Source: Leguminivora glycinivorella (taxonomy: Eukaryota; Arthropoda; Insecta; Lepidoptera; Tortricidae). From it: a stretch of 64,000 nucleotides of DNA. Made by a program: the position numbers and the translations under genes. Positions within the stretch are counted from its first letter, which is position 1. Each line of letters begins with the position of its first letter. The stretch covers positions 2,285,001 through 2,349,000 of the forward strand of contig NC_062982.1 in assembly GCF_023078275.1 (NCBI RefSeq). The letters are read 5' to 3'. The notes under the pieces were generated by a model. It searched no databases. It worked only from the letters and a program-made list of their open reading frames with translations, and was not told where the DNA came from. Shown here one piece after another: positions 1 through 9,459 of this stretch.

Positions 1-578
1 GGAACCCTTATAGTTTCGTCATGTCCGTCTGTCCGTCTGTCCGTCTGTCCGTCTGTCCGTCTGTCACAGCCGATTTACTCGGAAACTATAAGTACTACAG
101 TGATGAAATTTGATGGGAATATGTGTTGTATGAACCGCTACAAAATTATGACACTAAATAGTAAAAAAAAGAATTGGGGGTGGGGCCCCCCATACATGTA
201 ACTGAGGGATGAAAATTTTTTTTTCGATGTACATACCCGTGTGGGGTATCAATGGAAAGGTCTTTTAAAATGATATAAAGTTTTCTAAAAAACATTTTTC
301 TTAAAGTGAACGGTTTTTGAGATATCAGCTCTCAAAGTCGTAAAAAGTATGTCCCCCCCCCTCTATTTTTATAACTACGGGGTATAAAATTCTAAAAAAA
401 ATAGAGGTGATGCATGCTAATTAACTCTTTCAACGATTTTTGGTTTGATCAAAGTATCTCTTATAGTTTTTGAGATAGGTTGATTTAACTGTAATTTTGG
501 TTAAGTTATTGGTTTATTATATTTGCTGCTACGGAACCCTTTGTGCGCGAGCCCGACTCGCACTTGGCCGGTTTTTGT
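1..578 (-). repeat. Interspersed repeat family A, copy 1
   Basis: On the plus strand it begins GGAACCCTTATAGTTTCG followed by a (CCGT/CTGT)n tract and ends near CACTTGGCCGGTTTTTGT. Other copies are at 10847-11388 (+), 30757-31318 (-), 37896-38187 (+, truncated) and 36090-36250 (fragment). It has no coding capacity and a conserved AT-rich body. Confidence 0.75.
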
Positions 579-974
579 ATGGGCTTTGTCAGTCCAGTGT
601 TAAATCGTTCATGATAAACACGGATTGAATTGAATAGTAACATTGCCACAGTATAATAAAGAGTACTATCGTACAGTATGGCCACTCCCGCTCCCCGCTG
701 AAAGTGCCGCCCACCCCCTCTCGGTTACCTCACAGTTACCGCCTGTCAAAAGCGCGAACAGTCGACCTGTCATATTTCACTCATACAAGCATAGTACGCG
801 TTCACCTACACGAGCTTAGACTGTGTGCTAGGAACGCGCCTCTTTCATATATTTGATCGCCAGTGTCCGAGGTGTGACATTGCACAACAGTGGGCGATCA
901 GTTCGGGAAAAGATGGAGGATGTGGGAAAGATGTCAGAGGCAAATTTAATGTCAAAGATAGGGCCTTTAATTAA
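579..974. other. Gene-poor stretch, nothing recognised
   Basis: No supported gene or repeat was seen. A mildly GC-rich patch at about 680-760 has no recognisable motif. Confidence 0.5.
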
Positions 975-1337
975 TATACAGCGTGTGGATTCCATACGGG
1001 CGAATAATGTACCCAGTTATAGTATCCGATGGTACGAATCGTATAGGATAATCATTTTGTTAAAAAATGTTATTAATTAAGAGTAATTAATTTTTGAAAT
1101 CTGGCCAAGCAGCAATGTACACCATCCAATTAATTTGACATGACATAAACGTCATGTCGTAATGACGTTTAGGTAGGTACGCTAATTGATGTGGACATAA
1201 TACATTGCGTGCTGAATTATTATGTATGAAAAAAAAAAATCTCATCTATTAAAAAAAAAATCATGTAGTTGGGCTCCTTAGATCCGATACTAATCGTCAT
1301 TAAGATATTCGCCCGTATGGAATACAAACCCTGTATA
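975..1337. mobile_element. Foldback element (MITE-like), copy 1
   Basis: Terminal inverted repeats of about 30 bp start TATACAGCGTGTGGATTCCA and end with the complement GGAATACAAACCCTGTATA. There is also an internal hairpin around CATGACATAAACGTCATGTC. A second copy is at 5929-6290. No open frame is present, so it is non-autonomous. Confidence 0.8.
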
Positions 1338-2109
1338 CTTAGTATATCGGTCCTACATCAATCAATCAATCAATATCATTTATTGCAAACCATGGTATTA
1401 CATTACAGATGTTACAGTACGAAGGAGGTCGCATGGCACCCCGGTAGGGCATGGCAATATTGGCTATTTCTTATACATTATCACAGAATATATAATAGTA
1501 CAAGTACAGAAGGCCCACTGCTTTGATGTTCACGAAATGCCGCCTTTTTAAATACCTACAAAATTCTTACAAAGAAACGAGCCGCACGTGCGCGGCGTCC
1601 GGTGATAGGGTTACCAATGGATCCAAACGAATTAATACTCACATAAAATGTTATACTATTATATTCAAGTCTTGGGTACTTTCTAGGTTTATATACTGTA
1701 TTTATATATTTTTGTTCAAGTTCCAACATCACAAGATTCACAAGCCTTATTGAACTTTTCCGTGGAACTTAATCAGTAGCAGTAGTAGATCTAGGTAAGA
1801 ATGTCTTATGGTATTTATTTTATTCAATATGTCTATTTACTCGTAACTAAGTATTATTAGCCATTCCACACGCGGACATCGCTAAAAAAAACCTCGCGAC
1901 GTAAAGTAACAATAGAAAGTGCGAACGTGCATTCCGTGAGAACGCGCGCCACCCCTAGGTAGGCCGCGAACTCGCGGCCGCCAGGATGTACTTGTAGCGC
2001 GGCGATAGAATCGCGGAGTGAGCCGCCCCTGACATTATACATTCGATGTCGGATCGGATAATGTGAAAACCGTGGTGAAAACGCACTAAATTGTCAGCTA
2101 GGTACTTAC
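1338..2109. other. Intergenic or intronic stretch with a retrotransposon-tail fragment
   Basis: ATCAATCAATCAATCAATATC at about 1356-1376 resembles the AT-rich 3' tails of insect non-LTR elements. No gene A exon encoding the GH16-like domain could be found here on the minus strand. Confidence 0.35.
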
Positions 2110-5100
2110 GGGTGACAGTGAACGTCAGTTTATCCTTCACGTAACCGGTACTCTTGACAGACGCGAAGACATGGTAGTTTATCACATCGCCGACCGCCAA
2201 GGCGACGTCGGGAAGTTCCACTACCCACCTGTAATTTTTTTTTCATTATACGAAAACTGATAGGTACTATTTATGGAAGAGAGCTAGTACCGGGCTCATT
2301 GAGGAGCGCTTATAGCTCATATTTTTACTACGCGTGTTGGTTTGTTTTTGCGTTGCATTATAACACGTTTATGTGAAATAGTTTTTGAGTTAGAAGGGGG
2401 TCAAATGTGGCTCCAAACGGTTCGTGTAATATTACACACGGTGCTGCTTGCTACTCTTGTTACTTGAACCTGGCTTGACACGCTACCGCGCTATAAGAAT
2501 AAACGTATTGTTCATAAACAAATGAGTTTATTCCTTTATTGTCCATCTTTTCCCTTCCATATCTCATGAACGATTGGTCCCAGATAAAATGTGTATAAGA
2601 CTTTTTTGTAGAGAATTTTATGAAGATTACTTGTGTTTCTCAGAACATTTTTTGCTATGTGCCACAATTTAAGAGTTATTCGCGAAAAACTAAAAAAAAA
2701 GGGACCTTTACACCCCCTCCACCCGTTAGCTCCTCCCCTACCCATCAGTACTTTGAGTATGTGGATTAGAACACCATTCCCTACAACTATGCCAAAATTC
2801 GCCTATACACGAATTATTTCCCGCGAGATCCACTACCCACCTGTAATTTTTTTTTCATTATACGAAAACTGATAGGTACTATTTATGGAAGAGAGCTAGT
2901 ACCGGGCTCATTGAGGAGCGCTTATAGCTCATATTTTTACTACGCGTGTTGGTTTGTTTTTGCGTTGCATTATAACACGTTTATGTGAAATAGTTTTTGA
3001 GTTAGAAGGGGGTCAAATGTGGCTCCAAACGGTTCGTGTAATATTACACACGGTGCTGCTTGCTACTCTTGTTACTTGAACCTGGCTTGACACGCTACCG
3101 CGCTATAAGAATAAACGTATTGTTCATAAACAAATGAGTTTATTCCTTTATTGTCCATCTTTTCCCTTCCATATCTCATGAACGATTGGTCCCAGATAAA
3201 ATGTGTATAAGACTTTTTTGTAGAGAATTTTATGAAGATTACTTGTGTTTCTCAGAACATTTTTTGCTATGTGCCACAATTTAAGAGTTATTCGCGAAAA
3301 ACTAAAAAAAAAGGGACCTTTACACCCCCCTCCACCCGTTAGCTCCTCCCCTACCCATCAGTACTTTGAGTATGTGGATTAGAACACCATTCCCTACAAC
3401 TATGCCAAAATTCGCCTATACACGAATTATTTCCCGCGAGATAGGCTTCATTGAGTGTGCTATTTAAGCTTGTGTTGAGAAATGGCAATCTATGCACTGT
3501 GATTACACATTTTACTTTGACAGTAACTCTCTATAATACTCGATCCTCTTTAGTTTGGTATAGGTTACTAACCTCCCATTCTTGGGTGACAGCACCTCTC
3601 CATGGATTTCTCCCACTTGTGTGGACTCGATTTTTCTGTTGACGTTCCCCTGGAACACGAACAGAGCTAGATCTGGAGCATCTGAAAAATATTTGTTAGA
3701 CAAGAGCCATCAGTTTTATTAGTTTGAATTAAAATTAGCATTAGACGAAAAAAAGCGCTGGTAGCCTAGCGGTAAGTAGATCTAGAAACGTACGACTTTC
3801 GTTCCGGAGGTCGCGGGTTCGAACCCCGGCTCGCACCAATGAGTTTTTCGGAATTTATGTGCGAAATGTCATTTGATATTTGCCAGTCACTTTCCGGTGA
3901 AGGAAAACATCGTGAGGCAACTGAACTAATTCCAATAAGGTATTCCCTTCGGGTTGGAAGGTCAGATGCCAGTCGCTTTCGTAATAACCACAAAATTAAA
4001 ATTTTGACAAAACCCCCGACCGTGACACAGTGGACCGACTTTCATGAAACGTGGCTAAGAACACTCCACTAACTCAGCTTTCAGACAAAAAAAAAACTAA
4101 ATCTAAATCGGTTCATCCGTTCGGAAGCTACGATGCCACAGATAGACACACACACACACAGACAGACAGACAAACAGAAAGACAGACACGTCAAACTTAT
4201 AACACCCCGTCGTTTTTGCGTCGGGGGTTAAAAACTAGTGCCTATGCTTTGGCATCTTGGGATTAGTTGTCAAAGCGGACTTCAGGCTCCCATGAGCCGT
4301 AGCAAATGCCGGGATAACGCAAGGAGGATGATGATACAGGTATTAGATAACTTACTTATATAGGTGCCTTATTCTTAATGGTTCTTGAGATGCTCATGAA
4401 AGTGACAAGAAAATAAAATATAATTATTAGCGAGGTTCACAGTTCAGCTACATACTTAACTCTAAAAACGATTATGTATTTACAAACGTAAACATCGTAA
4501 TACGAGTAGATAATGTAGATATGTCGCGCGAGAGCATTAAGTTAAATGTTCAGGTCAAGGACATGAAGGTTATCAACTTATCACTCGGTCGTTTTATATT
4601 TGCAGGGATTTCAAATAACAGGTACTTCCCAGCCGGCCTAGCCAAATTGATAATCGTTAACGCTACGTGGCGACCTGGCGACCAAAACGCAGTCTGGCTC
4701 TGTCACGCCACTTTTTTTTTTTATAAACTGACCAGTGATTGACCTTAGTCGCACCTGATGGAAAGTGACGACAAGGCCGAGGTTGTAGCTCACTGGTTCA
4801 GTAATAGCCTATTCACTCTTGAATACACCCAGATTGTATTCGGCCGGGAATACGGATGTGGGGAGCATGTTCCATTCCTTAGCAGTTCGCATTGGGAAAG
4901 AAGAGGCACACCTCTTCGTGCGAATAAAAGGTCGACAACGTAAGGGTGAAACTGTTCCGGGTTGTCCGGTGATGGAAAGGGGAAGGAGGAATAAGGTCAT
5001 GCAGTTCCTGTGCATACTCTCCAGAATGTATCCGGTAGAAGACGAACAAGGACGCAACTCGACGGCGATGCTCGAGGCTAAAGTCGCCGTCAATTTGTGA

Positions 5101-7445
5101 ACAATGTAAACAAACCTTGTAGTCAAAATTTTTCTAATTTCCATTCTAACTCATCAGATACTGGCTAAATCCATGTGTTATATAATCAATTCTTATTACA
5201 TTTTGATCCTCAACCTTCAAAAAATTAAAATTGTGCCAAAATATTGATGCTTTATATAGGTAATGGTTTGTTTACATTGTTGACAATTTCTATTGACATC
5301 GATTTTATGTAATCCTGCCTTGCGTATACAGTCGAGCGATAAGGAGAACTAGCTACAATACGCTTATGAAGCGTAAAGATTGTGACGTTGGCTAGGTATC
5401 AGTAGGTACTTCCCTGTTCCCACAAGTAAGAGAATGTATTTATATCGTAAAGTTGTACACTGAGCTGCAAAAATGCATGGCGAATTTATTAAATTGTGTC
5501 AAATATTTTTGCAGGGTTCTTTTTGTTATTGCCAGTTACTGTACCTACCTACTTTGTGACTCATTTCGCTGGATTTATTTAGCAGATTTACTAGCTTTTC
5601 CAGCGGTTTCGCTCGCGTTAGAAAGAGACAAAAAGTGGCCTATGTCACTCTCCATCCCTTCAACTATCTCCACTTAAAAAAATTAAGTCAATTCGTCGCT
5701 CCGTTTTGCCGTGAAATACGGACAAACAAACAGACACACACACTTTCCCATTTATAATATTAGTATGGATTCTTAGGATAAATAAACACAGGGATTCCCT
5801 ACATAATATATCAATTGTAGACAAACACGTTTTCGTATAGTCTGGTTAACAGGAAACCGGTTTAAATTTTATGTTTTTAATTAGTGTTATTGTAATTTGA
5901 AGTCAATATAATTAATAGCGATTAGCTTTATACAGCGTGTGGATTCCATACGGGCGAATAATGTATGATGTTATAGTATCTGATTATACGAATCGTATAG
6001 GATAATAATATTGTTAAAAAGTGTTATTAATTAAGAGTAACTAATTTCTTTAGTCTGACCAAGCAGCAATGTACGCCGTCCAACTTAATTTTACATGACA
6101 TAAACGTCATGTCGTAATGACGTTTAGGAGGTACGCTAATTGGTGTGGACGTAATACATTGCGTGCTGAATTATTATGTATGAAAAGAAAATTCTCATTT
6201 ATTTAAAAAAAAAACATGTAGTCAGGCTCTTTAGGTCCGATACTAATCGTTATTAAGATATTCGCCCGTATGGAATACACACGCTGTATACACTTGCATG
6301 TTGTTCAAGGAAGTTAGGTATTATTAATTTAAATTAAACTAATTGTAAAATAAGGAGGTTTTATTTTAAATATTAACTATAAGCCAGTATACCTACATCA
6401 TTATAGGTCAAATCATAAACACACCAAAAAGACACTCCATTTTATGCAAGCATTGGTAACTTCGAAGTACTTAGGTAAAGAAATGCTCGGGTAATTTCGA
6501 AAGGGGAATCTTGATGTGATAGACTTAATGGTGAATTTGATGTGACTTTCGAAATTACCCCAATGCACCCGTACGGTCACGGACTTTAATTGTTGATTCA
6601 CTTCTAGCTCATTTTATACTGGATATTTAATAGTTAAGCATAGTTAAGCTATGTAGTTCCAGTATAAAATGAGCTAAAAGTGGATCAACAATTAAAGTCC
6701 GTGACTGTACTAAACTTACGCACACCTCACTTTCGTAACATCCATATATACTAATATTATAAATGGGAAAGTGTGTGTCTGTTTGTTTGTCCGTCTTTCA
6801 CGGCAAAACAGGGGCCATACCATGATCTCTTAACGCGATTCATTTTAGGACCTAAACTGAACTGCTCTGCGTTTGAATCGTTGTTAAAAAGATCGTGGTA
6901 AGGCTGCAGAGCGACGAATTGACGTGATTTTTTAAGTGGAGATGGTTGAAGGGATGAAAGCGACATATTTAGGCCACTTTTTGTCTCTTTCTATCGCGAG
7001 CAAAGCTGCGGACAAAAGCTAGTAAGTAATATATAATTTACATATTCTAATCAGAAAAAGTTAAAGCGTACGGGAAAACTGCAGTTCACAATTGTATTTA
7101 CAATTCATTATTTAAAATGGTAAGTAAATCGAGGGTTTTATTTTGACGGTAAGGTATGTTTTAACACTTGTTAAATATAAAAAATCGGTAAAATTAATAA
7201 CTATGTTATTATTAAATTATGCGTATGTTTTAAAACTTTCAAGTTTTTATTTACAACATAAGATGAGTTTACATAAAATATTATCACATTTAGCTATCCT
7301 TCTAAATACCTGGTATGGAAGCCCGGAAGCCCTTAGGCTTGAACGCTTGTATGGCGACTTCGGGCACATTGTACGTGTCATCGGCCCGAGTAAAACAGGA
7401 CAGCGCGACCAGCGCGAGCGCACGACCGAACGCGGACGACGCCAT
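2110..7445 (-). CDS. betaGRP: Beta-1,3-glucan recognition protein, gene A, partial (signal peptide and CBM39)
   Basis: Three minus-strand exons can be joined in frame with GT-AG borders: 7445-7310, 3681-3573 and 2228-2110. Exon 1 encodes a start Met, a hydrophobic signal peptide (about residues 1-20, ending near FTRADD) and the CBM39 beginning (PEVAIQAFKPKGFRASIPG). Exons 2 and 3 complete the domain with the blocks DLALFVFQGNVNRK, GEIHGEVLSPKNGRW and AVGDVINYHVFASVKSTGY. CBM39 is the N-terminal glucan-binding domain of insect betaGRPs, secreted into haemolymph. Exon lengths 136, 109 and 119 fit phases 1, 0 and 1. The GH16-like half is not found between 1 and 2109, so the gene runs off the left edge or is truncated. 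CBM39 is split in two exons here but is one exon in the neighbouring paralogues, so this is the most divergent member of the cluster. Family assignment is firm; the subtype is unclear. Confidence 0.82.
2217..3442. repeat. Direct tandem duplication, two units of about 613 bp
   Basis: Units 2217-2829 and 2829-3442 appear identical except for one extra C in a C run of the second copy (near 3328). The unit includes the 3' splice site and first 12 bp of gene A exon 3 (minus strand), so a second copy of that acceptor lies in the intron near 2840. Near-identity implies a very recent event or an assembly duplication. Confidence 0.9.
3475..3553 (+). repeat. Inverted copy of the gene A promoter-proximal segment
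   Basis: About 77 bp here match, in opposite orientation, 7475-7553 immediately upstream of gene A, including the CTATAATACTCGATCC core. It lies in intron 2-3 of gene A, directly beside exon 2 and antisense to it. It may be a duplicated promoter or part of a TE that supplied the promoter. Confidence 0.7.
3754..4345 (+). mobile_element. tRNA-headed SINE (family 1) split by repeat B
   Basis: The head has Pol III box A-like TAGCCTAGCGGTAAG and box B GGTTCGAACCCC (3816-3827), then a body starting ATGAGTTTTTCGGAATTTAT. After GCTTTCGTA the element is interrupted by repeat B (about 4000-4232, minus). It resumes with AAAACTAGTGCCTA and ends GGCAAATGCCGGGATAAC-like, then AGGATGATGAT. The uninterrupted join is visible in the copy at 46655-46870. 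Confidence 0.8.
4766..5110 (-). pseudogene. Non-LTR retrotransposon ORF2 C-terminal fragment
   Basis: The minus-strand translation reads RTKRCASSFPMRTAKEWNML then PTSVFPAEYNLGVFK. This is the typical C-terminal end of insect LINE ORF2 proteins, where the pattern RT-x-WN-x-LP-x-x-VFP-x-x-YN-x-x-FK recurs. There is no catalytic RT core and no intact element around it. It is a 5'-truncated relic. Confidence 0.75.
5590..5766 (+). mobile_element. LINE 3'-tail repeat (family D), copy 1
   Basis: GCGTTAGAAAGAGACAAAAA leads into CTCTCCATCCCTTCAACTAT and ends TTATAATATTAGTATGGAT. This is an abundant lepidopteran 3' end attributed to RTE-type elements. Other copies: 6744-7022 (-), 19864-20043 (+), 38288-38535 (-), 48349-48432 (-, fragment) and 52160-52292 (-). 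Confidence 0.65.
5929..6290. mobile_element. Foldback element (MITE-like), copy 2 of the 975-1337 family
   Basis: It has the same inverted ends and internal hairpin as copy 1, with scattered substitutions and small indels. The right end GGAATACACACGCTGTATA is a better match to the left end than in copy 1. Confidence 0.8.
6571..6710. mobile_element. Small hairpin MITE, 140 bp
   Basis: The left arm GTACGGTCACGGACTTTAAT is complementary to the right arm ending AAGTCCGTGACTGTAC. The arms are about 55 bp and the loop is short and AT-rich. Confidence 0.75.
6744..7022 (-). mobile_element. LINE 3'-tail repeat (family D) with internal insertion
   Basis: It is a reverse-oriented family D copy, interrupted after CACGGCAAAAC by about 100 bp (roughly 6808-6907) containing CATACCATGATCTCTTAAC. 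It resumes at GCAGAGCGACGAATTGACG. The insert has partial inverted ends (CCATACCATGATC and GATCGTGGTAAGG). Confidence 0.6.
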
Positions 7446-7486
7446 TTTGATACTAGTTGAGCTTACAAACTATCAAAGAGGATCGA

Positions 7487-7494
7487 GTATTATA
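7487..7494 (-). promoter_or_regulatory. TATA-like motif upstream of gene A
   Basis: On the minus strand TATAATAC lies about 42 bp upstream of the gene A start codon (7445). Its position would fit a core promoter with a very short 5' leader. It lies inside a segment of about 77 bp that is repeated in inverted orientation at 3475-3553. This rests on motif and position only. Confidence 0.25.
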
Positions 7495-7847
7495 GAGAAT
7501 GACTGTCAAAGTAAAATGTGTAATCGCAGTGCATAGACTGCCATCTCTCGACACCGGCTTAAAACTATTGAACCTCAGGTTTTGACAATTTGGCCCATAT
7601 TCTTAGCTTGATATGTTTTAAAATGTCAAATATTAATATTAGCGCCATCTAGCCGAGCGTACCCCAAAGGTGTATCGCCATCTAGCTCACCGTACCTTTT
7701 TCTGTATGGTTTTGGGGTGCGTTTTTTTCTTAGACTTTATCGGTCTTTACGAAGTTATATAGGTCTTTGAAACTATCTTAAGTCTGACCAGAAATATATG
7801 ACTAGCTATGAGCCATGTTGCGGAATTTAAAATTATTTTTCCCCTCA

Positions 7848-8567
7848 CTAGCTCGGAAACACGTGTTTTGTCCTTTAATACCAGTAGGTATAAAAACGCA
7901 TTTTATCCAATAGCGGGTAAAGTAATTTGACCTTGAATAAAGTCAAATTAAATGCTTTAAAATTTATAAAAGTTGGTGAATCTAGTAATAAAGATAATTT
8001 ACCACCTGTGGAACTACTGGAAGCAGTGGTAAACGCATTTTTTGCGTTGTAGTTTCCTCGCTATAGTGAGGGGAAAAGTTTTGTGTTACACTCGGGTGCA
8101 ATAGTAGGTACATTGTGCAACAAGGGGAGGAAGTTGAATATCACTAACAAGAGTAAGTTAAATCACGACGGCTTGCCGGAGCGATTTAAAGACTCGAGTT
8201 AGTAATATTCATACTCCCCGAGTTACACACAACGTTTTTCATCACACTCGCAATGTAAAAAATATGTAAATACTGTAAATAGATGTAAAAAAGTAAGTAC
8301 GGTACAAGAAATTTCGTTATTCCCTTGGGAGAACGATTTTTCTATAACTCACGCTCCACCTGCGTGGAATAGCATTATAGCACATTTAAAGTGCGGGTGT
8401 GATGAAAATGTATTATACTTCTCGTGTGTTACAAAACTCGCAAGTACAGGATTCTGTTCTCGAACCACTCGCTTCGCTCGTGGTTCAACTATAGAGTCCT
8501 TTCACTTGCTCGTTTTTCAATTCCACACTCTCGGCGTTAAAATACAACTTTGCCCCCTTGTATAACA
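7848..8567. mobile_element. Interspersed element family F, longer copy
   Basis: It starts near CCCTCACTAGCTCGGAAACA, includes TCCTCGCTATAGTGAGGGGA and ends with GCCCCCTTGTATAACAAAT. A shorter reverse copy is at 14146-14610, lacking the middle of about 300 bp. No coding frame is present. Confidence 0.7.
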
Positions 8568-8635
8568 AATAACTATTACTTACTAAACTGAACTCTCACC
8601 GCGTACCTACATCAGAATAGCGCCCTCTTGACAAA

Positions 8636-8793
8636 TTGTCATATCGTCACTACTTTGAAAAAATCTCGTATCTCACGCTGCTCCTCAAAGTTAAAACGCA
8701 GCAAGTCTATGTATATGCATTCCATACATACTACAATTTTCTTTTCATTGACAGACGAAGATACAAGTTTTTTTAAAAGTAGTGACGATATAT
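8636..8793. mobile_element. Foldback MITE, family C, intact copy
   Basis: The ends TATCGTCACTACTTTGAAAA and TTTAAAAGTAGTGACGATA are inverted. An interrupted copy is found inside the nest at 15175-15575. Confidence 0.75.
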
Positions 8794-9310
8794 TTTGTGG
8801 TCAAGCTTTATTTTCAAATTATCACACTAGATTGTTGCAAGTTAGTCGAGTTGATAGCGATCGCGCAACATTACCAGCCTTAGTGACCACCTTCTTGAAT
8901 TCCTCGATCACTACGCTCAGGATTCAGTGTTCGCCCGCGCCGCAATTATCTCATTTTGCTCTTTTATTACACATCTAGTATTTTACAGTTGGGCTGACTA
9001 CAAAAGGAATATAAATTATTTTCGAACTTGTACAGTTGACTTCCCATTTTGTAGCTGCTGTAGCCGAAGCTATTCTTAGTAAAATGACGCAACAGGAAAA
9101 CAAACTTTACAAATACATACTTATATTATTAATTAACAGCTAACCAATAAAGTTTAATTCTTCTTCAGTATAATTGAACCAATACCTATTTAATAATAAT
9201 TAAGTGTTTTAGTTTGACAAAGCCTGTTGCGGATTACTTCATTTGTATATAATATTGATGACAGAGCCTGTAGCTGATTCAATATCCAGTAAATCCTAAC
9301 ACAATAAGTG
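8794..9310. other. Intergenic stretch between genes A and B, nothing recognised
   Basis: No supported exon, repeat or motif was seen apart from AT-rich sequence. Confidence 0.45.
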
Positions 9311-9311
9311 A

Positions 9312-9395
9312 CCACGTTATTATATCGCTATTGCTGCGACATGTTTCGGGCCAATTCGCAATAGCGATATAATAACGTGAGTACAACCGTAGATT
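9312..9395. repeat. Hairpin repeat upstream of gene B
   Basis: ACGTTATTATATCGCTATTG is followed by CGACATGTTTCGGGCCAATT and then by the inverted CAATAGCGATATAATAACGT. The same block, not folded back, is at about 16010-16060. It is a common lepidopteran TE end, 65-150 bp upstream of the gene B start. Confidence 0.6.
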
Positions 9396-9459
9396 CATTA
9401 ATTATTTGAATATGTCTCACGAAAGTTTAACGTGTACAATAAGTGACATTGTAGACTCC

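Noticed and set aside
1857..2042. Minus-strand open frame that might be the next exon of gene A
   Set aside because: Its translation shows no linker or GH16-like words such as the conserved Cys and LFEDNF block.
3754..3840. Possible tRNA gene (box A and box B present)
   Set aside because: The acceptor and D arms do not pair and it continues into a SINE body; other copies are truncated repeats. The same reasoning applies to 15268-15340, 40272-40320 and 51250-51305.
7143..7536. Plus-strand open frames of 105 and 73 codons
   Set aside because: They are antisense shadows of gene A exon 1, which has a signal peptide, correct donor and CBM39 residues on the minus strand.
9406..9459. Upstream start for gene B at a TTG (9406) or ATG (9412)
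   Set aside because: The Met at 9460 is directly followed by a clean hydrophobic signal peptide; the upstream residues would push it inward. The ATG at 9412 cannot be fully excluded.
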